A DNA stretch of 64,000 bases, taken from assembly GCF_902167705.1 (NCBI RefSeq), contig NZ_CABHMZ010000003.1:124001-188000 (forward strand), in the 5' to 3' direction. Below, piece after piece: positions 10,138 to 19,177 of the stretch; within the stretch, counting starts at the first letter, position 1; each line of letters starts with the position of its first letter. Made by a program: the position numbers and the translations under genes. The DNA is from Streptococcus constellatus (GTDB lineage Bacteria; Bacillota; Bacilli; Lactobacillales; Streptococcaceae). The notes under the pieces were generated by a model that ran no database searches, had not been told where the DNA came from, and saw only the letters and a program-made list of their open reading frames with translations.

Positions 10138-10907
10138 AAAAAACTGCTAGTATTTATTTAACAGTCGTCTTCTTAATTCTTTATTTGCCGATTTTTTATT
10201 TGATTGGCTATGCGTTCAATGCTGGCGATGATATGAGCAAGTTTACAGGCTTTAGTCTGACGCATTTTCAAAATATGTTCAGTGATACTCGCCTGATGCT
10301 CATTTTGGCACAAACTTTTTTTCTGGCTTTTCTGTCTTCTTTGATTGCAACAGCAATCGGAACGTTTGGTGCCATTTATATTTATCAAGCCAAAAAGAAA
10401 TACCAAGATGCCTTTTTATCGGTTAATAATATCCTCATGGTAGCGCCAGATGTCATGATTGGGGCAAGTTTCTTAATTCTTTTTACAACTATCAAATTTC
10501 AATTAGGTTTCCTATCCGTTTTGGCCAGTCATATTGCTTTTTCAATTCCTATCGTCGTCTTGATGATATTGCCACGGTTAAAGGAGATGAATGATGACAT
10601 GATTAAGGCGGCCTATGATTTAGGGGCAAGCCAAGTTCAGATGCTAAAAGAAATCATGTTGCCCTATTTGACGCCAGCGATTATTGCAGGGTATTTTATG
10701 GCTTTTACTTATTCCTTGGACGATTTTGCAGTGACCTTCTTTGTGACAGGAAATGGTTTTTCAACCTTGTCGGTTGAGATTTACTCGCGGGCTCGTCAAG
10801 GGATTTCCCTGGAAATCAATGCTCTTTCTGCTTTAGTATTTCTGTTTAGTATTCTTTTGGTGATTGGCTATTACTTTATTTCTCGTGAGAAGGAGGATGC
10901 AGCATGA
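10134..10907 (+). CDS. potC: Spermidine/putrescine ABC transporter permease
   Basis: The second permease half, 257 residues with about six membrane segments and the cytoplasmic loop AYDLGASQVQMLKEIMLPYL. The start at 10134 follows GGGGAG; an upstream in-frame opening to 10050 lies inside potB and is not used by the family. The stop overlaps the potD ATG by four bases. Confidence 0.96.
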   Translation: MKKTASIYLTVVFLILYLPIFYLIGYAFNAGDDMSKFTGFSLTHFQNMFSDTRLMLILAQTFFLAFLSSLIATAIGTFGAIYIYQAKKKYQDAFLSVNNILMVAPDVMIGASFLILFTTIKFQLGFLSVLASHIAFSIPIVVLMILPRLKEMNDDMIKAAYDLGASQVQMLKEIMLPYLTPAIIAGYFMAFTYSLDDFAVTFFVTGNGFSTLSVEIYSRARQGISLEINALSALVFLFSILLVIGYYFISREKEDAA

Positions 10908-11974
10908 AAAAGCTCTATTCATTTTTAATGGGCATTGTTGCCATTATCCTTGTCCTCTGGGGATTGAGCTTTCACATTGAAAGCCAGACAAAAAGCGGGA
11001 CTGGTGATAAATTGGTCATCTACAATTGGGGTGATTACATTGACCCAGAATTATTGACAAAATTTACCAAGGAGACGGGAGTCCAAGTCCAATATGAAAC
11101 CTTTGATTCCAACGAATCCATGTACACCAAGATTAAGCAGGGCGGGACAACTTACGATATTGCCATTCCTAGTGAATACATGATTTCTAAAATGATGTCG
11201 GAGCACTTGCTTGAAAAATTGGATCATTCAAAAATTAAAGGGCTAGAAAATATTGGAAATCGGTTTTTAAATCAATCATTTGATCCCCAAAATCAATACT
11301 CCATTCCTTATTTTTGGGGAACGCTAGGCATTGTCTACAACACTGAATTGGTGAAAACAGCACCTAAGCATTGGAGTGATTTGTGGCGACCTGAATATAA
11401 AAATTCTATTATGATGATTGATGGAGCGCGTGAAGTGATGGGCGTTGGACTAAATGCTTTAGGTTATAGCCTCAATTCTAAAAATCCGAAGCAATTACAA
11501 GAAGCGGTTGATAAGCTTTATACATTGACACCGAATATCAAAGCAATTGTAGCAGACGAGATGAAGGGGTATATGATTCAAAATAATGCGGCGATTGGCG
11601 TTAGTTTCTCTGGGGAGGCGCAACAAATGTTGGAAAAGAATGACAAGCTTCGCTACGTTGTCCCAACAGAAGCCAGCAATCTTTGGTTTGATAATATTGT
11701 CATTCCTAAAACGGTCAAAAATAAAAAGGCTGCCTATCAATTTATTAACTTTATGTTAAAGCCTGAAAACGCCTATAAAAATGCCTTGTACGTTGGTTAC
11801 TCTACCCCAAATGTACCAGCAAAAGCAATGCTCCCGAAAGAAGTGCAGGAAGATAAAGCTTTTTATCCAGATGAGGAAACTCTGAAGCATTTAGAAGTCT
11901 ATCAACAGCTCGGCTCAAAATGGCTGGGAATTTATAACGATTTATATCTTCAAATGAAGATGTATCGGAAATAA
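10904..11974 (+). CDS. potD: Spermidine/putrescine-binding protein
   Basis: The extracytoplasmic polyamine-binding subunit, 356 residues. An N-terminal hydrophobic segment (residues 5-22) without a lipobox cysteine acts as signal or anchor; the mature part begins LVIYNWGDYIDPELL, the conserved PotD opening, and includes TYDIAIPSEYM and an acidic polyamine pocket (YFWGTLGIVYN). It is the last gene of the murB-potABCD unit. Confidence 0.96.
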   Translation: MKKLYSFLMGIVAIILVLWGLSFHIESQTKSGTGDKLVIYNWGDYIDPELLTKFTKETGVQVQYETFDSNESMYTKIKQGGTTYDIAIPSEYMISKMMSEHLLEKLDHSKIKGLENIGNRFLNQSFDPQNQYSIPYFWGTLGIVYNTELVKTAPKHWSDLWRPEYKNSIMMIDGAREVMGVGLNALGYSLNSKNPKQLQEAVDKLYTLTPNIKAIVADEMKGYMIQNNAAIGVSFSGEAQQMLEKNDKLRYVVPTEASNLWFDNIVIPKTVKNKKAAYQFINFMLKPENAYKNALYVGYSTPNVPAKAMLPKEVQEDKAFYPDEETLKHLEVYQQLGSKWLGIYNDLYLQMKMYRK

Positions 11975-12162
11975 TGCTCTGTGCAAATTGTTTCAAACAT
12001 CGTAAGCTTTAACAGTCCAAGGAACTATTAAGGCTACGGATAAAGAAACTAAGGTTTCCATCAACAACATTCTGGAAGCCAGTTGAAGTCGTAGGACAGG
12101 GTTCACGCAGTGAAACTCACTCAGACTTTTTGATTTTCAGTGAGTATAAAATTAGATATAAG
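11975..12162 (+). other. Intergenic stretch with a possible gene remnant
   Basis: About 190 bases follow potD. One frame near 12020-12084 reads TIKATDKETKVSINNILEAS and then a stop, which looks like a C-terminal coding scrap, but no start or parent gene is identifiable. Nothing else is supported. Confidence 0.25.
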
Positions 12163-12228
12163 AAAACGGAAGTTGAACAACTCTCAGGCATTGGTCTGAT
12201 GAGTTGTCTCACTTCCGTTATTTTTTAA
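12163..12228. terminator. Large bidirectional hairpin between potD and the Ser-rich protein gene
   Basis: AACGGAAGT with ACAACTC on the left pairs with GAGTTGT and ACTTCCGTT on the right, with a small internal bulge and T6 after the right arm. It lies between converging genes. Confidence 0.8.
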
Positions 12229-12647
12229 TTGCTAGAGCTTGATGATGTTGTATCATTGTCAGCACTGTCACTGCTTGTTTGACTAGAGCTAGTATCGTTT
12301 GATGTATTGCTAGACTGCGTGGTGTCAGAACTAGCAATACTTGTTTCTGTTTCGCCTTGACTAGTAGCAGTCGTGTTGCTAGAGCTAGAGACCTCAGTTG
12401 TTGTTTCTTTCTGAATTTCTTTGATAATGGTTGTTTGTGTTGTCTGACTGGTTTTTGTTTTGTTATCAGATTTATTGTTATTCATGAAAGTCAGGATTGT
12501 GATTGTTGCAGTGATAATCCCAAGAATACTCCCAATCGTAGCAAGGGTCTTTTGAAAAGCAGAGAGCCCTTTTTTGATATGGTGACGAGTAGGCGCTTTT
12601 TCTTCTTTAGTAGTTGAAGTTTTGTTTTTCCGAGAATAATTTTCCAT
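12225..12647 (-). CDS. Single-pass membrane protein with Ser/Thr-rich tail (DUF6556-like)
   Basis: A 140-residue protein: a basic N-terminus (residues 1-30), one hydrophobic helix (about 38-55, TIGSILGIITATITILTF), then a long exposed tail made almost only of Ser, Thr, Asp, Asn and Gln. This layout resembles small streptococcal proteins grouped as DUF6556; the assignment is from memory and tentative. The topology suggests a cytoplasmic N-terminus and an extracellular low-complexity tail without LPXTG. GGAG lies 13 bases before the start, and TATAAT with a poor -35 lies further upstream on the minus strand. Function unknown. Confidence 0.7.
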   Translation of the reverse strand: MENYSRKNKTSTTKEEKAPTRHHIKKGLSAFQKTLATIGSILGIITATITILTFMNNNKSDNKTKTSQTTQTTIIKEIQKETTTEVSSSSNTTATSQGETETSIASSDTTQSSNTSNDTSSSQTSSDSADNDTTSSSSSN

Positions 12648-12766
12648 TGTAAGTTGATAATCTCCTTTCTCATCTCCATTATACCCTCTTTGTTTAAAAT
12701 TGTCTTAAAAAAATTTAAAACGTTGAAAATTTCATGTAAATTGATTGAAACGAAGTCGCTTTTTAC

Positions 12767-12820
12767 AAAAAATCAGCTCCATCATTGTCTGTCCTGTTAG
12801 CAGATGAAAAGAGCTGATGT
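12767..12820 (-). terminator. Terminator after ppdK
   Basis: ATCAGCTC and GAGCTGAT pair, with CATC/GATG extending inside; on the minus strand the stem is followed by T6. Confidence 0.7.
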
Positions 12821-12835
12821 AATTATAAGGAAGGA

Positions 12836-15445
12836 CTAGGAAAGATTTGCTTGTGCCACAGCTAATCGTGCGGCAGGGACACGATAAGGAGAGCAAGAAA
12901 CATAAGTAATGCCAATCTTTTGGAAGAAAGGAATAGAAGTGGGGTCTCCTCCGACTTCACCACAAACTCCAATCGGAAGATTTGGCTTCACTTGGCGAGC
13001 CTTCGAGATAGCTATTTTCATGAGTTCCCCAACTCCAGCCTGATCAATGGTTTGGAATGGATCAAATGACATAATTTCTTTGTCTTTGTAGTGCTGGATA
13101 AATTTTCCAATATCATCACGAGAAAAACCATAGGTCATTTGCGTCAAGTCATTGGTACCAAAACTAAAGAAATCGGCTTCTTCAGCTAGTTGGTCTGCAA
13201 TAAAACAGGCGCGTGGCAATTCAATCATTGTCCCAATTTCATAAGGGAAAGGCTGTATGTGATGTTGCTTGAAAATTCGATCAATATGCTGACAAAGAAA
13301 CGTTTTGATTGAAAGTAACTCCGACTTTTCTGCAATTAAAGGAATCATGATTTCTGGCTTAATGACCATGCCTTCTTTTGCCAGTCTTATAGCGCTATTA
13401 AAAATGGCTTCTACCTGCATTTTATAAATTTCAGGCTGTGTAATTCCCAAACGACAACCGCGGTGTCCCAGCATTGGATTTGTTTCTTGCAGAGAGGTGA
13501 TTTTCTGCCTCAATTTATCAGAAGATACTTGTAGTTTTTCAGCTAACTGCTCAATTTCCTGTTTATTTTTTGGTAAAAATTCATGCATAGGCGGGTCTAG
13601 CAAACGGACAATCATCGGTTTATCCTGAATTGTTTGAAATATCTGATAGAAATCTTCCTCTTGGAAAGCTAAGAGTTTTGTTAAAGCAGACTTTGTTTCA
13701 GTTTCATCGTTTGATAAAATCAATCGCCGCATTTCTAAAATTCGTTTTTCGCCAAAGAACATGTGTTCTGTACGAGCAAGACCAATTCCCTTGGCACCAA
13801 ATTGCATAGCTGTTTTTAAGTCTTGAATCGTTTCTGCATTTGCACGAACGCTCAGTTGAGCCATTTCATCTGCCCAAGAAAGGAACAATTGCAATTCGTC
13901 ATTATTGTCAATCATAGTAGTTGGAATATTGCCCAAGTAGAGTTTGCCGGAAGTGCCATCTACAGAAAGGATGTCTCCCTCTTTTAGAGTCACTTTGTCG
14001 CATACAACTGTTTTATCGTATTCATTGATAGATAATTCTCCGCACCCTGCGACACAACAAGTACCCATACCACGAGCTACAACAGCAGCATGAGAAGTCA
14101 TTCCACCGTGGCTAGTCACAATAGCTTGACTGACTACCATTCCTTCAATGTCTTCGGGAGAAGTTTCTTGGCGAACTAAAATCACTTTCTTTCCCAGTGC
14201 ATGAAGTTCTTTGGCTCGTTCGGCAGTAAAGACAATTTCTCCTGTTGCTGCGCCTGGACTAGCCGGAAGTCCTTGAGTCAAATAATGAGCTGATTTTAAA
14301 GCTGATTCTTCAAAAACAGGGTGAATCAGCTGGTTAATGGCAGAAGGGCTGACTCGTAGGAGAGCCTCTTGTTTTGAAATCATTTTTTCATCTACTAAAT
14401 CCAAAGCGATTTTTAAACTTGCTTTAGCGGTCCGCTTCCCATTTCGCGTTTGCAGAATATAAAGTTTCTCTTTTTCAATGGTAAATTCAATATCCTGCAT
14501 ATCTTTGTAGTGCTTTTCAAGAATCTTGGCGTAGTTACAGAAATCTTCATAGGCCTGCGGTAAGATCCGTTTCAGAGAGTCAATCGGTTCTGGAGTCCGA
14601 ATACCAGCCACGACATCTTCTCCTTGCGCATTGAGCAAAAATTCCCCAAACAGGTGAGGTTCACCAGTGGCAGGATTTCTTGTGAAAACAACGCCTGTAC
14701 CACTTTTTTGGTCGCTATTTCCAAACACCATACTCTGAACATTGACGGCCGTTCCTAAGTCGTGGGGAATTTGGTTCAATTCGCGGTAAACTTTAGCGCG
14801 TGGATTGTTCCATGATTTAAACACAGCCTTGATAGCAGCGTAGAGCTGCTCTTTGGGGCTTTGTGGGAAATTTTGATAGTGCTCCTGATAGAGTTCTTTA
14901 TATTGTTGAATAAGTGATTGGTGCTCTTCTCTTGAAAAGTCATTGATTGTTTTATTCAATTGTTTTTCGGTCTTTTCTAAGCATTGGTCAAATTCTTCTT
15001 TGGGAATACCATAGACAACATCTGCAAACATCTGCAATAAACGCCGATAGCAATTATAAGCGAAATTAGCATTTGTCACATCTGCTAAAGTCTGAACACG
15101 CAAGTCATTTAGACCAAGATTGAGAATCGTGTCCATCATACCGGGCATAGAAATTTTTGCACCGCTACGAACAGAAACCAGCAGCAGTGAGGACTCATTC
15201 CCCATGAAAAATTTATCCGTTTTGGTTTCTAAATCCGTAATCGCTTTCAAAACTTCCTCTTTTAAAACAGATTCAAAAAAAGAAGGAGTTTCTAAATAAC
15301 GTAGACAACTGTGAGTTGTAATTGTAAAGCCTTCTGGCACAGGGAGTCCTAAATGAGTCATTTCTGCCAAATTAGCTCCTTTACCACCTAGCAATGCTTT
15401 GTCGCAAGCGCGCCCTTCGTCAAAGGAATAAATCCATTTATCCAT
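12836..15445 (-). CDS. ppdK: Pyruvate, phosphate dikinase
   Basis: An 869-residue three-domain enzyme interconverting pyruvate + ATP + Pi and PEP + AMP + PPi, here placed to make PEP for gluconeogenesis. The N-terminal ATP-grasp domain starts at WIYSFDEGRACDKALLGGKGANLAEM. The swivelling His domain has GGMTSHAAVVARGMGTCC with catalytic His452 and the regulatory Thr450 two residues before it. The C-terminal PEP/pyruvate barrel ends with CGEVGGDP and SCSPYRVPAARLA. Length is close to the bacterial norm of about 874. It is divergent from a CcpN-like repressor and the PPDK regulatory protein, which fits control at both transcription and protein level. GGAGG precedes the start. Confidence 0.97.
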   Translation of the reverse strand: MDKWIYSFDEGRACDKALLGGKGANLAEMTHLGLPVPEGFTITTHSCLRYLETPSFFESVLKEEVLKAITDLETKTDKFFMGNESSLLLVSVRSGAKISMPGMMDTILNLGLNDLRVQTLADVTNANFAYNCYRRLLQMFADVVYGIPKEEFDQCLEKTEKQLNKTINDFSREEHQSLIQQYKELYQEHYQNFPQSPKEQLYAAIKAVFKSWNNPRAKVYRELNQIPHDLGTAVNVQSMVFGNSDQKSGTGVVFTRNPATGEPHLFGEFLLNAQGEDVVAGIRTPEPIDSLKRILPQAYEDFCNYAKILEKHYKDMQDIEFTIEKEKLYILQTRNGKRTAKASLKIALDLVDEKMISKQEALLRVSPSAINQLIHPVFEESALKSAHYLTQGLPASPGAATGEIVFTAERAKELHALGKKVILVRQETSPEDIEGMVVSQAIVTSHGGMTSHAAVVARGMGTCCVAGCGELSINEYDKTVVCDKVTLKEGDILSVDGTSGKLYLGNIPTTMIDNNDELQLFLSWADEMAQLSVRANAETIQDLKTAMQFGAKGIGLARTEHMFFGEKRILEMRRLILSNDETETKSALTKLLAFQEEDFYQIFQTIQDKPMIVRLLDPPMHEFLPKNKQEIEQLAEKLQVSSDKLRQKITSLQETNPMLGHRGCRLGITQPEIYKMQVEAIFNSAIRLAKEGMVIKPEIMIPLIAEKSELLSIKTFLCQHIDRIFKQHHIQPFPYEIGTMIELPRACFIADQLAEEADFFSFGTNDLTQMTYGFSRDDIGKFIQHYKDKEIMSFDPFQTIDQAGVGELMKIAISKARQVKPNLPIGVCGEVGGDPTSIPFFQKIGITYVSCSPYRVPAARLAVAQANLS

Positions 15446-15468
15446 TTTTGCCTCCGATTTATTAAATA

Positions 15469-15479
15469 TGTGTCACATT
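15469..15479 (+). promoter_or_regulatory. CcpN-box-like site near the ppdK transcription start
   Basis: TGTGTCACATT matches TRTGHYATAYW, the CcpN consensus as I recall it from Bacillus, at 10 of 11 positions. It lies just downstream of the predicted ppdK start of transcription. Confidence 0.5.
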
Positions 15480-15492
15480 GAACGACAAATAT

Positions 15493-15521
15493 ATTGTAAT
15501 ATACAGCATATATTTTGTCAA
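15493..15521 (-). promoter_or_regulatory. ppdK promoter
   Basis: On the minus strand, TTGACA (15516-15521), 17 bases, then TACAAT (15493-15498). Confidence 0.75.
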
Positions 15522-15545
15522 CAGAAAAGAATAAATCATAAATCG

Positions 15546-15573
15546 TTGACAATTAGGATATATTTGTTATAAT
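15546..15573 (+). promoter_or_regulatory. Promoter of the CcpN-like gene, PDRP and fbp unit
   Basis: TTGACA (15546-15551), 16 bases, then TATAAT (15568-15573). Confidence 0.8.
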
Positions 15574-15581
15574 ATGACACA
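15571..15581 (-). promoter_or_regulatory. CcpN-box-like site overlapping the -10 of the regulator promoter
   Basis: On the minus strand TGTGTCATATT matches all 11 positions of TRTGHYATAYW. It mirrors the site at 15469-15479 across the divergent promoter region. Confidence 0.55.
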
Positions 15582-15625
15582 TAATGATGGTTATTAAAGT
15601 TTGAAATTTTTAAAAGGAGTAACAG

Positions 15626-16255
15626 TTGAAATTAACGAAACGACAAAAAGAAATTGTAGAAATTGTGAAAAAAGATCAGCCAGTCAGCGGGGAAAAAATC
15701 TCAGAATTATTAGATGTGTCTAGGGCGACCTTGCGCTCAGATTTATCCTTTCTAACCTTAGTAGGGATTTTAAAAGCAAGCCCGAAAGTTGGCTACACTT
15801 ATGCTGGTTCGGATTTGGAAACGCTCTTTTTCTTTGATACATTTCAGAAGAAAGTAGAGGATGTGATGACCTCTCCAGTATTGGTGGCACATGATTCTTT
15901 TATTCAAGATGCTATTATTACTTTATTTATGTATGATGCAGATGTTCTCTATGTGATAGATGAAGAAAAGCAACTGCTGGGCATTTTGTCGCGAAAGGAT
16001 TTGTTAAGAGCTGCGCTCAATGCCAATATTGATGTGACACCAGTAGCCGTTTGCATGACCAGAATGCCGCATATAAAAACCTGTCATAAGGATTTGAATA
16101 TTCTTGAAGCTGCGGCACTTTTGCAGGATTTTGCCATTGATTCACTGCCTGTTGTGGAGGAGCAAAATGAAGGTCATATTATCGGAACAATTACGAAGTC
16201 GGCTCTGCTGAACTTTATTATTCAAGAAGCTAGAAATGCAGAAGTAAATCGTTAA
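15626..16255 (+). CDS. CcpN-like repressor: HTH plus two CBS domains
   Basis: A 209-residue DNA-binding protein: an N-terminal winged helix (about residues 1-60, SGEKISELLDVSRATLRSDL as recognition region) followed by paired CBS domains (about 75-205), the layout of CcpN/YqzB. In Bacillus that protein represses gluconeogenic genes on glycolytic carbon and senses adenylate/energy state through the CBS pair. The start is TTG 15626 with AAAGGAG 6 bases before it. It is co-transcribed with the PPDK regulatory protein and fbp and divergent from ppdK, so those are its likely targets. Confidence 0.88.
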   Translation: MKLTKRQKEIVEIVKKDQPVSGEKISELLDVSRATLRSDLSFLTLVGILKASPKVGYTYAGSDLETLFFFDTFQKKVEDVMTSPVLVAHDSFIQDAIITLFMYDADVLYVIDEEKQLLGILSRKDLLRAALNANIDVTPVAVCMTRMPHIKTCHKDLNILEAAALLQDFAIDSLPVVEEQNEGHIIGTITKSALLNFIIQEARNAEVNR

Positions 16256-16267
16256 AAAGGAGTTTTC

Positions 16268-17092
16268 ATGAAAAAAGAGATTACTATTTACACTATTTCT
16301 GATTCTTTGGGAGGAACATCCCAAAAATTATTATCAGCCGTTATGGCTCAATATCCAGATTTGATTTTCAACAATAGCTATCGGTTTCCTTTTATCAATA
16401 AGGAATCTGAATTGTTGGATATTTTGCAGGACGCTATCAAAGATGACGCAGTTGTTATCAGCACGTTGGTAGATAGCCATTTAGCTGCAACAGCCAGAGA
16501 ATTTAGCAGAGTCAATCATTTATCTTATCTGGATTTGATGAATCCGTTCTTTGAGATTATCAAGGAAAAAACAGGTACTCAACCGATTGAAGTTCCGGGA
16601 GTCTTGCACCGTTTGGACACGGAATATTTCAATAAAATCTCTGCTATTGAATTTGCTGTTAAATATGACGACGGCAAGAACCCGCAAGGATTTTTGGAGT
16701 CAGATCTTGTGATTCTGGGAGTTTCTCGAACTTCCAAGACTCCGCTCAGCATCTATTTAGCTAATAAAGGCTATAAAGTATCGAATCTTCCCTTGATTCC
16801 TGAAGTTCCGCTACCACAGGTTTTAGATAAAGTAGATAGAAGAAGACTGATTGGGCTGGTTTGTGAACCGGATAAATTGGTCAAAGTAAGAAGCAACCGT
16901 TTGGATGCGCTCGGTTTGACACAAGCTACAAGCTATACAGATTTGGAAAAAGTTTATGAAGAATTGGATTATTCTAAGAAAGTTTTTCAAAAATATCAGG
17001 CTCATGTTATCAATATGACAGATAAGTCCATTGAAGAAACAGCTTGCATTATTGAAGAACATTTAAAATCTCTGGCTTCAAGTAAGGATTAA
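16268..17092 (+). CDS. PPDK regulatory protein (bifunctional kinase/pyrophosphorylase)
   Basis: A 274-residue DUF299/PDRP protein. It inactivates pyruvate phosphate dikinase by ADP-dependent phosphorylation of the Thr next to the catalytic His, and reverses this with phosphate. The N-terminus ITIYTISDSLGGTSQ and the central P-loop GVSRTSKTP, near residue 153, are family hallmarks. AAGGAG lies 6 bases upstream, 12 bases after the CcpN-like gene. Its substrate PpdK is encoded divergently next door, which distinguishes it from the homologous PEP synthase regulators. Confidence 0.93.
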   Translation: MKKEITIYTISDSLGGTSQKLLSAVMAQYPDLIFNNSYRFPFINKESELLDILQDAIKDDAVVISTLVDSHLAATAREFSRVNHLSYLDLMNPFFEIIKEKTGTQPIEVPGVLHRLDTEYFNKISAIEFAVKYDDGKNPQGFLESDLVILGVSRTSKTPLSIYLANKGYKVSNLPLIPEVPLPQVLDKVDRRRLIGLVCEPDKLVKVRSNRLDALGLTQATSYTDLEKVYEELDYSKKVFQKYQAHVINMTDKSIEETACIIEEHLKSLASSKD

Positions 17093-17131
17093 ATAAAGTA
17101 TTGAAGTATTGTATTGAAATGAGGTGAACGA

Positions 17132-19051
17132 ATGGAGCAATACAAACGAATTTTATTAAAAGAGTTTGATTCCAAGCAAAAGGTCATCACAGAGTTAATC
17201 AATCTGGAAGCTATTTTAAACTTGCCGAAAGGGACAGAACTGTACCTTAGTGATATTCATGGTGAGTTTGAGGCTTTTGACTATATCCTAAGGACCTGTG
17301 CGGGAAATCTGAACGAAAAAATCAACGACTGCTTTGGGGAGGAATTATCAAAAGCGGAAAAAGACAAGCTGACCTTGCTGATTGCTTATCCTCAGGAAGT
17401 TTTGAGCGATGGTTTCCTTTATCCTTTGAAAGATAAAAGCTGGTATGGAGAAATCATTCAAAACTTATTGACTTTGCTAGCTTTTGTAGCAGCTAAATAC
17501 ACACGCTCTAAAGTAAGGAAAGCCTTGCCGCCACAATATGCCTATATTATTGAGGAGTTGCTTTATACTGATAGAAATCTGCCGGATAGCAATATTTATT
17601 TTGAAACGATTCAGAACTATTTGATTGATTTAGGTGAAGCAAGTCAGTTTATTTCGGCATTAGCAAAGGTCATTCGGCAGTTAATCATTGATCATCTTCA
17701 CATAGTTGGCGATATTTTTGACCGAGGGGCAGCAGCGGATAAAGTAATGAATGAGCTTATGGCTTATCATTCTGTTGATATTCAATGGGGCAATCACGAC
17801 ATTATCTGGATGGGGGCTTTCTTCGGATCAAAAGAATGCTTGCTTATTCTCTTGCGGATAGCTGCTAGATATGGTTATCTTTACGATATTGAGAAAGCTT
17901 ATGGTATCAATCTAAGACCGCTCGTTCTCTTTGCTGAAAAAACTTATTCTGAAAATGCAAAGTTCAAACCAAAATTAGGAAAAAGAAGTGACAGCTATTC
18001 TCCTAAAGAAATCCTCCAGCTGGAAAAGGTTCACCAAGCACTGGCAATCATCCAGTTTAAATTGGAAAATCAATTGATTAAAAGACGACCGGAGTTTGAT
18101 ATGGCTCAACATCTTACTCTTGATAAGATTGATTACTGGGAAGAGAGTATCATGATAGGAGAGAAGAAACATTTTCTAATCAATACTTGCTTTCAAACGG
18201 TTAATCCTCAAAATCCTGACCAACTGACAGACGAGGAAGAAGAAGTGGTTGCTAGCTTGCTGGATTCTTTCCAACATTCCCTTCAGCTCAAGAACCACAT
18301 TTCTTTTCTGATGAAGAAGGGCTCCATGTATAAGATTTATAATAATCATCTCCTATTTCATGGTTGTATTCCTCTAGAAGCGTCAGGAGACTTTCAACCC
18401 TTACAGATCAATGAAATCCGCTATGCTGGCAAAGAATTACTCGACTTTTTTGAATACCATATTCGAGAAAGTTCCAAAAATCCGGAAATTCAAGACGATT
18501 TCTCAACGGATCTTATCTGGTACTGTTGGAATGGGAAACTATCTCCCTTGTTTGGCAAGGACAAGATGACGACCTTGGAGCGTTATTTTATCGAGGATAA
18601 ACAAACGCATGTTGAAAAAGAAAATCCTTATTTCTCTTATCGGAATTCTGCTACTATCTGCAAGTTAATTTTAGAAGAATTTGGGCTCTTTTCAGAACAT
18701 TCTAGAATTGTAAATGGTCATACACCTGTGAAAACTCTGAAAGGAGAATCACCAATTCGAGGTGAGGGAATGCTGTTCGTTATTGACGGTGGTTTGTGCG
18801 AAGCCTATCAAAAGAAAACGGGAATTGCTGGCTATTCCTTACTAAATAATTCTTATGGCTTCCAGATTGTCACACATCAGCCTTTTCAAAATGTTCAAAA
18901 TATGATTGAGCAGGCTTTGGATTTATCTTCCTTGAAAAAAGTAGTCGAGCATGTTGAGGAGCGAACCTTAATCAAATCAACAACAATCGGAACAGGTCTC
19001 ATTGAGCAGCAACAGGAATTATCTGCTCTTTTGCATGAATTTTATGACTAG
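17132..19051 (+). CDS. fbp: Fructose-1,6-bisphosphatase, class III
   Basis: A 639-residue Firmicute-type metallophosphatase converting fructose 1,6-bisphosphate to fructose 6-phosphate, the committed gluconeogenic step. Metal-binding motifs are SDIHGEFEAFDY (near residue 40), GDIFDRG (near 195) and WGNHDIIWMGA (near 215), with NGHTPVK in the C-terminal part. GAGGTGA precedes the start. It follows the CcpN-like and PDRP genes in the same direction and is the last gene before a terminator. Confidence 0.96.
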   Translation: MEQYKRILLKEFDSKQKVITELINLEAILNLPKGTELYLSDIHGEFEAFDYILRTCAGNLNEKINDCFGEELSKAEKDKLTLLIAYPQEVLSDGFLYPLKDKSWYGEIIQNLLTLLAFVAAKYTRSKVRKALPPQYAYIIEELLYTDRNLPDSNIYFETIQNYLIDLGEASQFISALAKVIRQLIIDHLHIVGDIFDRGAAADKVMNELMAYHSVDIQWGNHDIIWMGAFFGSKECLLILLRIAARYGYLYDIEKAYGINLRPLVLFAEKTYSENAKFKPKLGKRSDSYSPKEILQLEKVHQALAIIQFKLENQLIKRRPEFDMAQHLTLDKIDYWEESIMIGEKKHFLINTCFQTVNPQNPDQLTDEEEEVVASLLDSFQHSLQLKNHISFLMKKGSMYKIYNNHLLFHGCIPLEASGDFQPLQINEIRYAGKELLDFFEYHIRESSKNPEIQDDFSTDLIWYCWNGKLSPLFGKDKMTTLERYFIEDKQTHVEKENPYFSYRNSATICKLILEEFGLFSEHSRIVNGHTPVKTLKGESPIRGEGMLFVIDGGLCEAYQKKTGIAGYSLLNNSYGFQIVTHQPFQNVQNMIEQALDLSSLKKVVEHVEERTLIKSTTIGTGLIEQQQELSALLHEFYD

Positions 19052-19074
19052 TAAGAAAATAATATCTTTTTCCC

Positions 19075-19107
19075 CTCTCTAAGTTTTTCACTTAGAGAGC
19101 TTTTATT
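19075..19107 (+). terminator. Terminator after fbp
   Basis: CTCTCTAAGT and ACTTAGAGAG form a 10-bp stem, followed by CTTTTATTT. Confidence 0.85.
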
Positions 19108-19121
19108 TATAACGTTCTCTG

Positions 19122-19150
19122 TTGTCCCCATTTCTTTTTCATGTTACAAT
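19122..19150 (+). promoter_or_regulatory. Promoter of the cysteine desulfurase-thiI unit
   Basis: TTGTCC (19122-19127), 17 bases, TACAAT (19145-19150). Confidence 0.65.
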
Positions 19151-19177
19151 AGGAGTATTGAAATGTAGAGGTTTAAG

